A DNA stretch of 64,000 nucleotides from Streptomyces sp. NBC_00162. GTDB lineage: Bacteria > Actinomycetota > Actinomycetes > Streptomycetales > Streptomycetaceae. Location: contig NZ_CP102509.1 in assembly GCF_024611995.1 (NCBI RefSeq), positions 8,432,001 to 8,496,000 of the forward strand, read 5' to 3'. Made by a program: the position numbers and the translations under genes. The notes beneath the pieces were generated by a model. That model saw nothing but the letters and a program-made list of their open reading frames with translations, was not told where the DNA came from and did not search any database. Within the stretch, counting starts at the first letter, position 1. Each line of letters begins with the position of its first letter. Positions 10,149 through 19,365 of the stretch are shown in pieces.

Positions 10149-10991
10149 TTGAAAACCCTTCGCGATTCCAGAGGCCTCGGGCCGAGACTGGTGGGCGATC
10201 ACATCGGACAGGAAGAGTGGCCAGCGCTGACGTACAACCGTGACACCCTGCCCTTCCCTGCGAACCGTGTGCCCCGCATCACCTACGAGGGCATTCGGAA
10301 CTGGGATGAATTCGATCCGGCCCGCCACCCGTTCGCCTGGGATGAGGAGGAGGAAGACCACCTCCGTTCGCTGGTCCGCGAGTGGGTGCCACCCGTGCTC
10401 TCCGGTATGGCCGGCTGGTGGCAGGGCGAACGCTGGTGTGAAAGCCAGGTGGACGCGATCGTCCGGGAGCGATACGGCACCTGGGCCTGGGGATGGAGCT
10501 GGTGCTACCGCGACGGCGGGCCCATCGGCAACTGGGTCAGTGGGGCGAGCTCGGTGACGACCCCCGACGAGACCGCGGCGCGCGCCGTAGCCGCGCTGTT
10601 GGAGTGGCGGGAGTGGCTGGAGCGGACGGCCCGGCGCTTCGCCGAACTGGCACCGCCATCGGACGCCTCACCCGAGGACCGCAGCTGGCACCTGGAGCGG
10701 GCCTGCGTCCGGCTCGTGACCCACACGCTGGACTCGGGCGCGGAGGGCGGCTGGTACGGCCAGGCCTCGATCGTCCTGGGCTGGTTCCTCACCAGCACCG
10801 GCATGGACCGGGCCGAAGCCGCGCGGGCGGTGGGGAGCGCGATCGGTGGCCGGTTCAAGAGCTGGGTCACCCCGGAACGGACGCTGATCGAATCCGTCGG
10901 CGAGGACCTGGCCACCAGCCTCACCGGCCACGCCCCGTACCGTGACCACCGTGAGAGGGCGGCGCTGGAGGATCTCCATGACCGCTACTGA
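10149..10991 (+). CDS. hypothetical protein upstream of a Fic-domain gene
   Basis: Up to 280 residues, soluble, rich in Trp and acidic residues, with no recognised domain. The start is uncertain: the earliest candidate is TTG at 10149 and a GTG near 10191 is also possible. The end overlaps the Fic gene by 14 bp, so the two are probably co-translated. I looked for the (S/T)xxxE(G/N) inhibitory helix that Fic antitoxins carry and did not find it, so an antitoxin role is possible but not supported by a motif. Confidence 0.6.
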   Translation: MKTLRDSRGLGPRLVGDHIGQEEWPALTYNRDTLPFPANRVPRITYEGIRNWDEFDPARHPFAWDEEEEDHLRSLVREWVPPVLSGMAGWWQGERWCESQVDAIVRERYGTWAWGWSWCYRDGGPIGNWVSGASSVTTPDETAARAVAALLEWREWLERTARRFAELAPPSDASPEDRSWHLERACVRLVTHTLDSGAEGGWYGQASIVLGWFLTSTGMDRAEAARAVGSAIGGRFKSWVTPERTLIESVGEDLATSLTGHAPYRDHRERAALEDLHDRY

Positions 10992-11586
10992 CAGCCTTTC
11001 GGTCTGGCTGCGCGTGCGCCGTGAGGCCGACTGGCACAGCGCACCGGCCCTGCAACGGGTCCCGCGCGACCGCGACGGGTTCCGGTCCTGGTGCGAGGGA
11101 CCGGTGCGCCGGCGCGACCCGATGCGCGCCGAGCGCCTGCTCGCCGCCCACGCCCTCGCCCGAGAAGATGCCGCACGCCGCACCCCGCTGGACTTCGCCC
11201 TCCTGGCCGGTTGGCAGCGTGTAGTCCTCGCTGCAAGAGGGGCACCGTTCCGCGCGAGCGACGCCTATGCGAAGGCCGGCCGCGAACGCTACGGCCGGAC
11301 CCCTCACACGCAGGCCGACTTCGATTCCTGCCTGCGCGAGACGACCGACCCGGACATCCCGCTGGCGGCCCGTGCAGCCCGCGCCTACCTCGACGTGGCG
11401 TTCTTCCACCCATTCACCGATGGCAATGCCCGCGCCGCACTGTTGACCTTGGTCCACGTTCTGGCCCGTGAGGACATCGTCCTTCCCGAGGTCGGCCCCC
11501 TCCAGACCACCCGCTACGCGGATGACCCGGCCGGCGCCGCTGACCTTGCCGTTCTCATCGGGGTGCTCAACCGCCGCCGAGACTGA
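10978..11586 (+). CDS. Fic/DOC family protein
   Basis: 202 residues from the ATG at 10978, which overlaps the upstream stop. The catalytic Fic motif HPFTDGNAR is complete at residues 144-152: the His base, the acidic metal ligand in the D position and the NxR phosphate contacts. Fic proteins transfer AMP or other phosphate-containing groups to target hydroxyls, and Doc-type members phosphorylate EF-Tu. No inhibitory SxxxEG helix is seen within the protein, so it may be constitutively active or held in check by the neighbouring protein. The target is unknown. Confidence 0.85.
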   Translation: MTATDSLSVWLRVRREADWHSAPALQRVPRDRDGFRSWCEGPVRRRDPMRAERLLAAHALAREDAARRTPLDFALLAGWQRVVLAARGAPFRASDAYAKAGRERYGRTPHTQADFDSCLRETTDPDIPLAARAARAYLDVAFFHPFTDGNARAALLTLVHVLAREDIVLPEVGPLQTTRYADDPAGAADLAVLIGVLNRRRD

Positions 11587-11982
11587 AGCGTTCGGGCGAG
11601 AGCACCGACGACTTCCGCCAGGCTTCAACAAGCCATGGCGGGCTCAAGGGATCGACGCACCACTCACGGATGACCGGCGTGCTTTTGCCAGGGCCGGTCG
11701 GGGGAGCGGCGGTCCGTCCCGACGGCGAGTGGCCCGGGTCCGGAGGGTGAGGCAGCACGCTCTCCCAGCAGCGGGGCGCAGCGCACCAGGCGGCGCCGGT
11801 CGTGCACAAGGTGCCGGTCTGGGTACGTCCGCGTAAAGTCCAAGGTGGAGCACTTGGGGGCCTCCCCGACGCCACGCCGTGTCGCAGATTCACGCGGTCA
11901 TCGCCAGCGGGGGATATTTCGCCAATGGTCGCTTCCGGCTGTGCGTGCGTCGGTTGCGGGCCTTCAGAGAGGACAGCCACCG
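11587..11982 (+). other. intergenic region, no gene recognised
   Basis: The 396-bp gap after the Fic gene has only short overlapping frames. The last 20 bases before 11983 contain AGAGAGGAC, a good ribosome site for the lectin-repeat protein. No hairpin or promoter stood out. Confidence 0.5.
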
Positions 11983-14649
11983 ATGGCACCTCGACCTGAG
12001 CAAGTCTTTTACATCGTGAGCCGGGCGACGAACACCGACCAGACGTTCGTGCTGGGCGTCGACGGTGACGGGTCGCGGCCGGGAGCCGCAGTCACCCTCG
12101 GGCCGCTGGACCCCACCCGCGCGCAGAGCCAACTGTGGAACATGACCGTCGACGGTCGCATCCTGAGCCGGTTGAACGGTATGGCGCTCGCGGGCAACGA
12201 GCGGCGGCAGGTCGTGATGCAGACCGCCACCGACCGGCAGTCCCGCTCGTGGAAGGTGAACGGCGACGGGCGCATCACATGCCCGGGCGCCGACCTCGTG
12301 CTCGCGCTCGCCGGCGGTGCGAGTTCCGGCCAAGAGCTGCTCATGGCCCCGGAGGACGATCAGGACGTGGAGGGCCTGCAGCATTGGACCCTCGCGGCGC
12401 CACCGGCGCCATCGGCGCCAAGCACCGCGGTCCCGCCTCAATGGGTCTATATCAGAAGCGCGCTCACGCAGGCGGACGGAAGCGCGTGCCTGCTCAACAT
12501 CCCGGGCGGCTCGACCACTCCGGGCACCAGAACGATCGTCTGGCCGGTGCTGAGCCAAGTCGGCCCCAACGAACTGTGGCAGATCATGCCGGACGGCCGG
12601 ATCGTGAGCGCCCTCGACAGCAACCTGGTGCTCATGCTCGGCCCGCCCAACGACGGTGAAGGCGGGGGATTTTTCGTCAAGGTCGACACGCCGCAGGATC
12701 CTCTGCCCCTGACACAGGTGTGGGACCTGTCCACCATGCCGAACCGGATCCGCAACGCGTTCTCACTCCAATGCCTCGTTCCTCAGGGCGGCACGAGCGG
12801 GCCGATCACCCTCGACGGGAACAGCGTCCTGGCCGCGGCGGGCACCTGGAGCGACAGCTACGAGTGGACCGTCGCACCGGTCACCCGGCCCAGATGGGTG
12901 TTCTTCGAGAGCGCGCTCACGCAGGCGGACGGGAGCGCGTGCGTCCTCAATGTCCAGGGTGGGTCGACCACTCCGGGCAGCGACGTGATCGTCTGGCCGA
13001 TCACGCCCCAGTTCGGCTGCCCCAACGAGATGTGGATGCGGACGTTGGACGGGCGGATCCTGAGCGGTCAGAGCAACGGTCTCGTGCTCACCGCGGGTCC
13101 GACGAGCGGCGACGGCAACCAGGTCACCGTGGACTCGCAACAGGACCCGTTGCCGCAGACTCAATTGTGGGACCCGTTCACCGCACCGCCGCAGATCCGC
13201 AACAGGTCCACGGGGGAGTACCTCGTGCCGCAGGGCGGAACATCGGGCCCGATCGTCCTCGACGGCAACAACGTCCTCACCGCGCCGGGCACCTCGAACC
13301 CCAGCTACATGTGGTCCCAGGTCCCGTCCGCGTCGCTGGCGACGCTCATGGCGCAGCCGGCGGTGCCCTTCGTGACGTTCTCGGGCGGCCAGGCCGCCGC
13401 GTACGCATGCATCAACAGCAGGCTGGGCATCGCGTCGCTGCGCGCCGAGTACTACAACCTCACGGTCACCCTCGCCGACCACGGCTCTCGGATCGCGTCC
13501 TGGGCGCAGCCGCCCGACGGCCAGGGCATCTCGCAGACGGACTGGGATGCGGTCCGCGACCAGCTGCTCGTGGAGATCACCTATGCCGATGCCACGCGCA
13601 ACCTGTTCGCCAACTACGGGACCTTCCACATGGAGCTGTTCGAGGACGACGGCTTCCTGCTCAACAAGTTGATCTCGGACGCCGGCATGACGGTGGACGG
13701 GGGAAGCATCGTCCAAGGAATCATTTTCGCCGTCATGGACGGTCTGACGTACGCCGGGCTGAGCGCCATGGGGGACGAATTCGCGGTCGCGGGGAACCTG
13801 ATGCAGATGGGCGTGGAGGTGGGGGAGGCCGTCGGCTCGAGCGGCGCCATCTCGCCCAACCCGTTCCAGGTGACGGTTTCCGAATTGTGGAACCAGCTGA
13901 GCATCAGTTTCGAGGCGCTGCTGGACGGGATGGGGGTGCTGGAGAACGCGATTCTGCAGGACTGGGGGAAACTCCAGAGCCTGTACGCGATGACGCAGCA
14001 GCAGAGCGGGGGCGACAGTCTGTACTGGGACCCAAACACCACCGGACGGCTCGTCCGTGCCGCGCGCATCGGCTACACACGGTCCGCGCTACAGATCCTT
14101 CTGCCCGTCAAGTACCAGATCTACCACTGGAAAGGTCTGCAGGACCTGCCCGAATCCATCATGTGGCAAACGGATGGGACCACCTACTACATCGCGGAGA
14201 TCGCCAACTACGACGCGTACCCGACCGAAGACATGATGGATCAGGACGTCTGGAGCACAGGCGTGTCGAGGAGTGATTTCTTCCGGGACTCCGCCGACTG
14301 GGGATTCATCACGTCGACGGAAATCGGGAACGTCTGGTTCGTGCTGACGTTCTGCAACCAAACGCCGAATCTCCTGCGCCTCACCGGCTCCACCACGGGT
14401 AGCTTGGATGTGAACCCGTTCCAGCGCGTCAGCGTGAACTTCGCCAAGGACGTCGGCTGCCAGTACTCCGTGACGGACCAGAACAACAACGGCAAAGAGG
14501 TTGGGCAGTTCAAAGTGTTGCAACTCGAGAGCAGTTTCTACATCACCTCGCAGAGTGCTGTTTCCGGCTACTGCATTTCGGAGCCACTCGGCACCCAGGG
14601 CTTCGTCCGGTGCCCTCCGGCAGGGCAGATCACGCTCTCGCTCGGCTGA
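11983..14649 (+). CDS. ricin-type lectin-repeat protein with helical, toxin-like C-terminal domain
   Basis: 888 residues. The start ATG at 11983 follows AGAGAGGAC; there is no signal peptide. The N-terminal part has three beta-trefoil-like units, each with LW..DGRI motifs (for example LWNMTVDGRI, LWQIMPDGRI, MWMRTLDGRI). Units two and three are near-identical repeats of about 151 residues. From about residue 450 comes a mostly helical domain with a long hydrophobic, glycine-rich hairpin (GSIVQGIIFAVMDGLTYAGL, then AVAGNLMQMGVEVGEAVG), followed by a beta-rich tail with a few Cys. Lectin plus amphipathic or hydrophobic helices recalls pore-forming or cytotoxic proteins, but I know no exact match. 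It could equally be a carbohydrate-binding structural protein. Confidence 0.75.
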   Translation: MAPRPEQVFYIVSRATNTDQTFVLGVDGDGSRPGAAVTLGPLDPTRAQSQLWNMTVDGRILSRLNGMALAGNERRQVVMQTATDRQSRSWKVNGDGRITCPGADLVLALAGGASSGQELLMAPEDDQDVEGLQHWTLAAPPAPSAPSTAVPPQWVYIRSALTQADGSACLLNIPGGSTTPGTRTIVWPVLSQVGPNELWQIMPDGRIVSALDSNLVLMLGPPNDGEGGGFFVKVDTPQDPLPLTQVWDLSTMPNRIRNAFSLQCLVPQGGTSGPITLDGNSVLAAAGTWSDSYEWTVAPVTRPRWVFFESALTQADGSACVLNVQGGSTTPGSDVIVWPITPQFGCPNEMWMRTLDGRILSGQSNGLVLTAGPTSGDGNQVTVDSQQDPLPQTQLWDPFTAPPQIRNRSTGEYLVPQGGTSGPIVLDGNNVLTAPGTSNPSYMWSQVPSASLATLMAQPAVPFVTFSGGQAAAYACINSRLGIASLRAEYYNLTVTLADHGSRIASWAQPPDGQGISQTDWDAVRDQLLVEITYADATRNLFANYGTFHMELFEDDGFLLNKLISDAGMTVDGGSIVQGIIFAVMDGLTYAGLSAMGDEFAVAGNLMQMGVEVGEAVGSSGAISPNPFQVTVSELWNQLSISFEALLDGMGVLENAILQDWGKLQSLYAMTQQQSGGDSLYWDPNTTGRLVRAARIGYTRSALQILLPVKYQIYHWKGLQDLPESIMWQTDGTTYYIAEIANYDAYPTEDMMDQDVWSTGVSRSDFFRDSADWGFITSTEIGNVWFVLTFCNQTPNLLRLTGSTTGSLDVNPFQRVSVNFAKDVGCQYSVTDQNNNGKEVGQFKVLQLESSFYITSQSAVSGYCISEPLGTQGFVRCPPAGQITLSLG
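12433..13326 (+). repeat. tandem ~453-bp coding repeat (two beta-trefoil units)
   Basis: Two adjacent units (about 12433-12885 and 12889-13326) share long identical or near-identical stretches, such as GCGCTCACGCAGGCGGACGG and the codons for GGSTTPG, DPLPxTQ and VPQGGTSGPI. This indicates a recent in-frame duplication inside the lectin-repeat gene. Confidence 0.8.
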
Positions 14650-15433
14650 CCCTTCGTCCGCTACTGGGCACCGCGATGCCGGCTGCGCGCAGGTGTGCCT
14701 CGACCAGCGTGTTCAAGCGGGCGATGGACGGTGACTGGTCTTCCCGGTGGTGGTTGACCATTGCGTACCGGGAGGCGGCGTCGGACTGGTTCCCGAACCC
14801 GGTCGGCATCGCCAGCAGCTCACGGTTGGTCAGCAGCTTGTCGGCCAGGGTGGATGCCAGCTCCTCGATCCGTGGGTCGTCCGGATCCCAGGCCCTCGCA
14901 TCCCAGCCGCGCTTGGTCAGCTCGACGGACTCGGGATCGTCCAGCGAGTGTTCGAGCCGGGTCAGGAAGCTGTCGAAGATCTCCGGGACCAGCGCGCGGG
15001 CCAGCACCAGGGCCTCCCGTTGGCCGGCCACGTAGTCGGGGCCGAAGCCGAGTTCGGCGAGTCGTTCCAAGACCGCGCAGGCCCGGTCGGGCAGCAGGGC
15101 CCGGTCGCCGTGGTCGAGGCGCTGCAGCCTGTCGCGGCGCGCGATCAGGTCGTCGATCCGTTCGGTGAGCTGGTGATGTACGTCGTCCAGGGTCGCGGCG
15201 AACGTCCGGGGGTCGGCGTCGAGCAGGTCACCGATCTCGGCCAGCGGCACGCCGGCCGCGGCCAGGGTCCGTACCTGGACCAGCCGGAACAGCTCGCCCG
15301 ACCGGTAACGGCGGTAGCCGGAACCGTCGCGTTCCGGCTCGGCGACCAGGCCGAGCCGGTGGTAGTGCCGCACTGTCTTGATCGTGACGCCAACGAACGC
15401 CGCCGCCTGACCGATCGTGAGCCCATCTGCCAT
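14630..15433 (-). CDS. MerR family transcriptional regulator
   Basis: 267 residues from the ATG at 15433. The N-terminal winged helix-turn-helix is typical: LTIGQAAAFVGVTIKTVRHY (residues 4-23), then the wing GYRRYR, then the dimerisation coiled coil. The C-terminal domain of about 150 residues is larger than in metal sensors and resembles ligand-responsive or TipA-like regulators. It converges with and overlaps the lectin gene by 20 bp. It is divergent from the serine hydrolase, and the operator between them marks it as the probable regulator of that gene. Confidence 0.88.
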   Translation of the reverse strand: MADGLTIGQAAAFVGVTIKTVRHYHRLGLVAEPERDGSGYRRYRSGELFRLVQVRTLAAAGVPLAEIGDLLDADPRTFAATLDDVHHQLTERIDDLIARRDRLQRLDHGDRALLPDRACAVLERLAELGFGPDYVAGQREALVLARALVPEIFDSFLTRLEHSLDDPESVELTKRGWDARAWDPDDPRIEELASTLADKLLTNRELLAMPTGFGNQSDAASRYAMVNHHREDQSPSIARLNTLVEAHLRAAGIAVPSSGRRVSRARA

Positions 15434-15552
15434 CGGGTCGGCGTACCTCCGGATCGTGGGCGGCTGCGGTCTCGCGCACCGCGTCGGCGACGGCCGGGAA
15501 GTCCGGACGATCACTGGGGGCGAGGATAGCGCGATAGGGGGTTGATAGGGGA

Positions 15553-15584
15553 TTGACCTTGACCTTGGGTCAAGGCTGCAGGCT
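15553..15584 (+). promoter_or_regulatory. MerR-type operator/promoter for the serine hydrolase gene
   Basis: A perfect palindrome CCTTGACC-TTG-GGTCAAGG (15557-15575) sits between a -35-like TTGACC (15553-15558) and a -10-like CAGGCT (15579-15584). The spacing of about 20 bp is the overlong type characteristic of MerR-activated promoters. It lies between the divergent MerR gene and the hydrolase. Confidence 0.7.
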
Positions 15585-15661
15585 CTTCACATGGCCGCTC
15601 GAAGGGCCAGGCAGCCACCGGGGCCGCCGTGAGAACCAGCACTGTGAACAGGGGATTCATC

Positions 15662-16886
15662 ATGGGAACGAGCAACAGCGGCTTCTCCGACGCGGGGCTG
15701 CGCCGACTGCGCGAGGTGCTGGCACGGCACGTCGAGTCCAAGAAGATTCCCGGCCTCGTCGCCCTGGTCAGCCGCGGCGGCCAGACGCACGTCGAAGCGA
15801 TCGGGACGATGCGTTACGACGGTGGCGCGCCGATGCGCCGGGACACGATCTTCCGGATGGCGTCCACGTCCAAGCCGGTCACGATGGCGGCGGCGATGAT
15901 CCTGCTCGACGAGTGCCGGCTGCGGCTGGACGACCCGGTGGACCAGTGGCTGCCCGAACTCGCCGACCGGCAGGTGCTGAAGCGGCCCGACGGACCGCTG
16001 GACGACACCGTGCCGGCACAGCGCCCGATCACCGTACGGGACCTGCTGACCTCCACGTTCGGGCTCGGAGTGGACTTCGAGTCGATGGCTTCCCCGATCA
16101 GGGCCGCGACCTTCGAGCGCCTCGACTACAGCGTGGCATCCGGGCGGCGCCCGAGCCGGACGAGTGGATGCGCCGCCTCGGCGAGCTGCCGCTGCAGTAC
16201 CAGCCCGGGGTGCGGTGGCAGTACGACCTCAGCAACGAGGTGGTCGGCGTGCTCGTCTCCAGGGTCACGGGACGGTCGTTGGAGACGTTCCTGCGCGAAC
16301 GCGTCCTCGATCCGCTGGGGATGAAGGACACCGCCTTCCACGTGCCCGCCGACAAGATCGACCGACTGCCGCCCCTGTACGGGCCCGACCCGCAGACCGG
16401 CGAGTTCCTCGTGTGGGACGAGGCGGCAGGAGGAAGGGCCGGCATGCCCCCGCGTTCCAGGGCGCCGGCGGCGGGCTGGTCTCCACCGCCGACGACTACC
16501 ACGCCTACTTCCGGATGCTGCTGAACCACGGGATGCACGGGACCGAACGGATCTTGTCCCGGGCCGCCGTGGAGCTGATGACCACCAACCGTCTCTCGCC
16601 CGGGCAGCTGGCCGCCCGGGACGCCATGTTCGGCAACGTCGCCCACCTGTCGTCCGGCCAGGGGTCGAGCGGCGGCTGGGGCTTCGGTATGGCGGTGCGC
16701 ACCCATCGCGGCGACTACGCGCCCGTCGGCCAGTTCGGCTGGTTCGGCGGTACTGGCACCACCGCGTACGCGGACAGGACCAACCAGCTCACCGGAGTCC
16801 TGCTCACCCAGGTCGGACTCTCCACCCCGGATTCTCCGCGTGCCATGAACGACTTCTGGACCACGCTCTACCAGGCCATCGACTGA
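15662..16886 (+). pseudogene. beta-lactamase-like serine hydrolase, two frameshifts
   Basis: Class C beta-lactamase / esterase-type hydrolase with SxxK (STSK, about residue 74) and the YxN motif (YDLSN). The ATG at 15662 follows an AGGGG ribosome site. The gene is split by two single-base losses. One is near 16135 (GTGGCATCC; an extra G gives VGIRAAPEPDEW), the other at the C run 16447-16451 (six C would give MPPAFQGAGGGLV). Both corrections together give 408 aa. The family contains D-amino-acid amidases, esterases and penicillin-binding-like proteins; the substrate is unknown. It is probably controlled by the divergent MerR regulator. Confidence 0.8.
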
Positions 16887-17129
16887 CAGGGGCGCCCCGG
16901 GTGCTTCAGCCCCGCCCCCACCGGGGACCGCCGGACCCGCCCGGACCCACCGGACCGGGGGCGTCCAAGTCCGCCAGGCCCCGGCGCCGCAACCGAGTCC
17001 TGGCCCGCGAGGCGGGGCCTCTCCGGGGCTTCGGGTCAGAGCTTCACTTCCCAGTGCGTAGCGGTTGTCGTGCGCTGAGCGTCAAGGAAGGCTGCGCTGG
17101 GTGTACACCGTGGTCAATCCCGTTTTCCG

Positions 17130-17769
17130 AACGAGCTCGTGCATGGTTGGCGGTGCGACGCCAGATCTTGATCCCTGATCATGTTCGTGTGGTGGGGAAC
17201 GGGTCTCGTGCAGCGATCATCAGCGACCGGAGGATCACGGGGCTGTCTGCCGATATGATCGCCGAACTCGTCGCGGAGGTCGGTCCGTTGTGGCACGAAC
17301 GGCATCAGGCGGGACTGGAGTCCAGCCCGCGGAAGCGGGCCGTCGGCGCTGGTGCAAAGCACCGGCTGGTCTTCATCGACCGGTTCCTGGCCACGCTCAT
17401 CCACCTCCGCCACGGTGCCACACACGACGTGCTGGCCTGCTGGTTCGGCGTCGACCGCTCCACGATCACCCGGGCGATCGGCGAGGTGCGGCCACTCCTC
17501 GCAGCCCGCGGCTGCACCATCGCCACCGGCATCCGGCTCCACACCCTCGCCGAGGTCATCGACCACCTCGGTGCCAGCGGACAGGCCGGAATCATCGACG
17601 GCACCGAGATCCGAGTCCGTCGGCCCGCCGTCGGCCGCAAAGACCGGGAGCCATCGCCGGCCTGCTCTCACACCAACAGACCGCCACCCGCGGGCCCGAT
17701 CACCCACAGTGACCGCCGTGCCGACCTACACCTTTTGACGTCGCACCGCCAACCATGCACGAGCTCGTT
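17130..17769 (+). mobile_element. internally deleted IS5-family (ISL2-like) element with 31-bp perfect terminal repeats
   Basis: The element is bounded by perfect 31-bp inverted repeats at 17130-17160 and 17739-17769. Inside, from about 17255, is the N-terminal and middle part of a DDE transposase (motifs CWFGVDRSTITRAI and GIIDGTEIRV). It stops after GRKDRE and jumps to the right end, so the C-terminal half is missing. It cannot make a full transposase but could be mobilised in trans. No target duplication is clear. Confidence 0.8.
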
Positions 17770-17837
17770 AGGGCCTGTTGTGAAACTGCCGACGGGCCGG
17801 ACGAGGTGATGCCCAGGTCCGGCCCGTCCGCTCGTCT

Positions 17838-18743
17838 CTACAGGTCGAGCTGGTACTGCAGCGTCGTGTGCGTGGGCAGGTAGCCGAGGTTGTCGCTGAT
17901 GTGTCTCATGTGCGTGTTGCTGTCGGCGGTGTCGGTCAGGAGGCCGCCGAGGTCCGGGTAGCGCCCGTCGGCTTGGCGGATCGACTCGGCCTTCATCCAA
18001 CGGCCGAGGCCGTGTCCGCGGTGCTCAGGCAGCACGCCGGTGCTGTAGTGCTGGGCATCACCTGTGCCGCCGCCGGGCACGACGAGTTCGGTGAACCCGG
18101 CGATCGAGCCGTTGGAGGTGTCGATGGCGACAACGGTGTGCAGATGGTCGCCGCGCTGTTCGACGGCCTTCGCCGCAGCCCGGACCCGGTCCACGTCCCA
18201 GGTCGTGGTGCCGTAGTCGGTGTCCTCCATGGGCATGTCGTCCATGGCGCGACGTGAGTCGGCGAAGGTCTGGGCGAGATCGTCGGGGACGGTTCCCTGC
18301 CAGGACGCCAGCCGGTAGCCGGAATGCGGACGCTCAATGATCTCTGCCAGTGAGGGGATGTCCACATCGGCCAGGGGCAGGCGGGAGTACCTCAGGGTGA
18401 GGACCTTGCGGAAGCCGCGGGCCGGCAGGAAGTGGTCGCCGGGCGATCCGGCCCCGGCCTGCGCTACGACGCAGCGCCGGGTGTTGTCCCGGGCGGCGGC
18501 CACGGCAGTGTCGAGTAGCCGGGAGCCGACGCCCTTGCGGCGCTCCACGGGATGAACGTGGAGGGTCAGTTCGGCCAAGTGCGCTTGTCCGCCATCGAAC
18601 AGGCGCAGAAAGGCCGTCCCGACAGGGTTGGCATCGGCATCAGACGCCAACCATGCAAGGCGTCGGCTGTGCGCCCCGTGAGCGGGGTCGGTCAATGGGG
18701 TGATGCGGAGCGACAAGGTGTCTCCGTCGTGAGGAGGTGGCAA
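17838..18743 (-). CDS. double-domain GNAT acetyltransferase (mycothiol-synthase-like organisation)
   Basis: 301 residues with two acetyltransferase modules. Module 1 has HVHPVERRKGVGSRLL (acetyl-CoA loop R-x-x-G-x-G). Module 2 has VLPEHRGHGLGRWMK with the equivalent Q/R-x-x-G-x-G loop, and the end contains the NLGYLP motif. Tandem GNAT proteins of about 300 residues are common in Streptomyces, usually with unknown substrate. It is monocistronic, next to an IS derivative downstream. Confidence 0.85.
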   Translation of the reverse strand: MPPPHDGDTLSLRITPLTDPAHGAHSRRLAWLASDADANPVGTAFLRLFDGGQAHLAELTLHVHPVERRKGVGSRLLDTAVAAARDNTRRCVVAQAGAGSPGDHFLPARGFRKVLTLRYSRLPLADVDIPSLAEIIERPHSGYRLASWQGTVPDDLAQTFADSRRAMDDMPMEDTDYGTTTWDVDRVRAAAKAVEQRGDHLHTVVAIDTSNGSIAGFTELVVPGGGTGDAQHYSTGVLPEHRGHGLGRWMKAESIRQADGRYPDLGGLLTDTADSNTHMRHISDNLGYLPTHTTLQYQLDL

Positions 18744-18906
18744 AGGTCAGTACGCGGGCTCAACTGCTGGGCACTCCTGCGCATGTGCTCCACACCTCCT
18801 CGTCGACAGTGCCAGTCCGGATCAACATGGACGGCTGGGAGAACGTAGTTGGTCTATCGGCTCCTCGGCAAAGGGTTAACTGAGGGCTGCTGCGGCCGCG
18901 GGGTCA

Positions 18907-19090
18907 CAGCCACTTATTGATGGCCGCGACCAGCATGGTTGCTTCGTAGCGGACGGCGAGTTTGTCGTATCTCGTGGCCACGGCCCGGTGGCGCTTGAGG
19001 CGATTGATCCCGCATTCGACCGCGTGCCTCGCGCGGTAGTCGGCCTTGTCGAACGGCGGCGGCCGGCCGCCGCGGGAGCCGAGCTCCGTG
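18907..19090 (-). pseudogene. IS5-family transposase C-terminal remnant
   Basis: Encodes only the last ~60 residues of a transposase, with the conserved C-terminal motif [15 protein letters not shown]...[21 protein letters not shown] (E of the DDE triad). The rest of the element is absent. Confidence 0.75.
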
Positions 19091-19125
19091 CCTGATGGCT
19101 GCAGCGCTGCAGAGTCCGGACGCCA

Positions 19126-19159
19126 GTGGCGCCATCGCTCGATCCGGCGATGGCGCCAC
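19126..19159. repeat. 13-bp perfect hairpin
   Basis: GTGGCGCCATCGC and GCGATGGCGCCAC flank an 8-nt loop. It lies at the edge of the transposase remnant and could be a terminator-like structure or the relic of an element end. Confidence 0.5.
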
Positions 19160-19365
19160 ACATGTTGCACTCACTGCGGTGGGGGTTCCACCGGTGCTGG
19201 GCTGCATCGAGTCGTTCACTCCGGGCAGGGCGCCGGGCCCCGGCAGCCGCGGCACCCAGTCGTCGCGCCGAGACACCGGCTGGGTGGTTCAACCTTTTCG
19301 TCGCCCAAGCCCTGTAGTGGGCAGTCCGGGGCAGAGGGCCACGGAATGAGGCAGACGGAGTACCA

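Noticed and set aside
10149..11586. Classical Phd-Doc toxin-antitoxin pair
   Set aside because: The upstream protein is far larger than Phd and lacks its fold and the Fic-inhibitory motif.
12720..14276. Long + strand frame inside the lectin-repeat gene
   Set aside because: Arg/Gly-rich shadow of the true frame, which carries the repeats and ribosome site.
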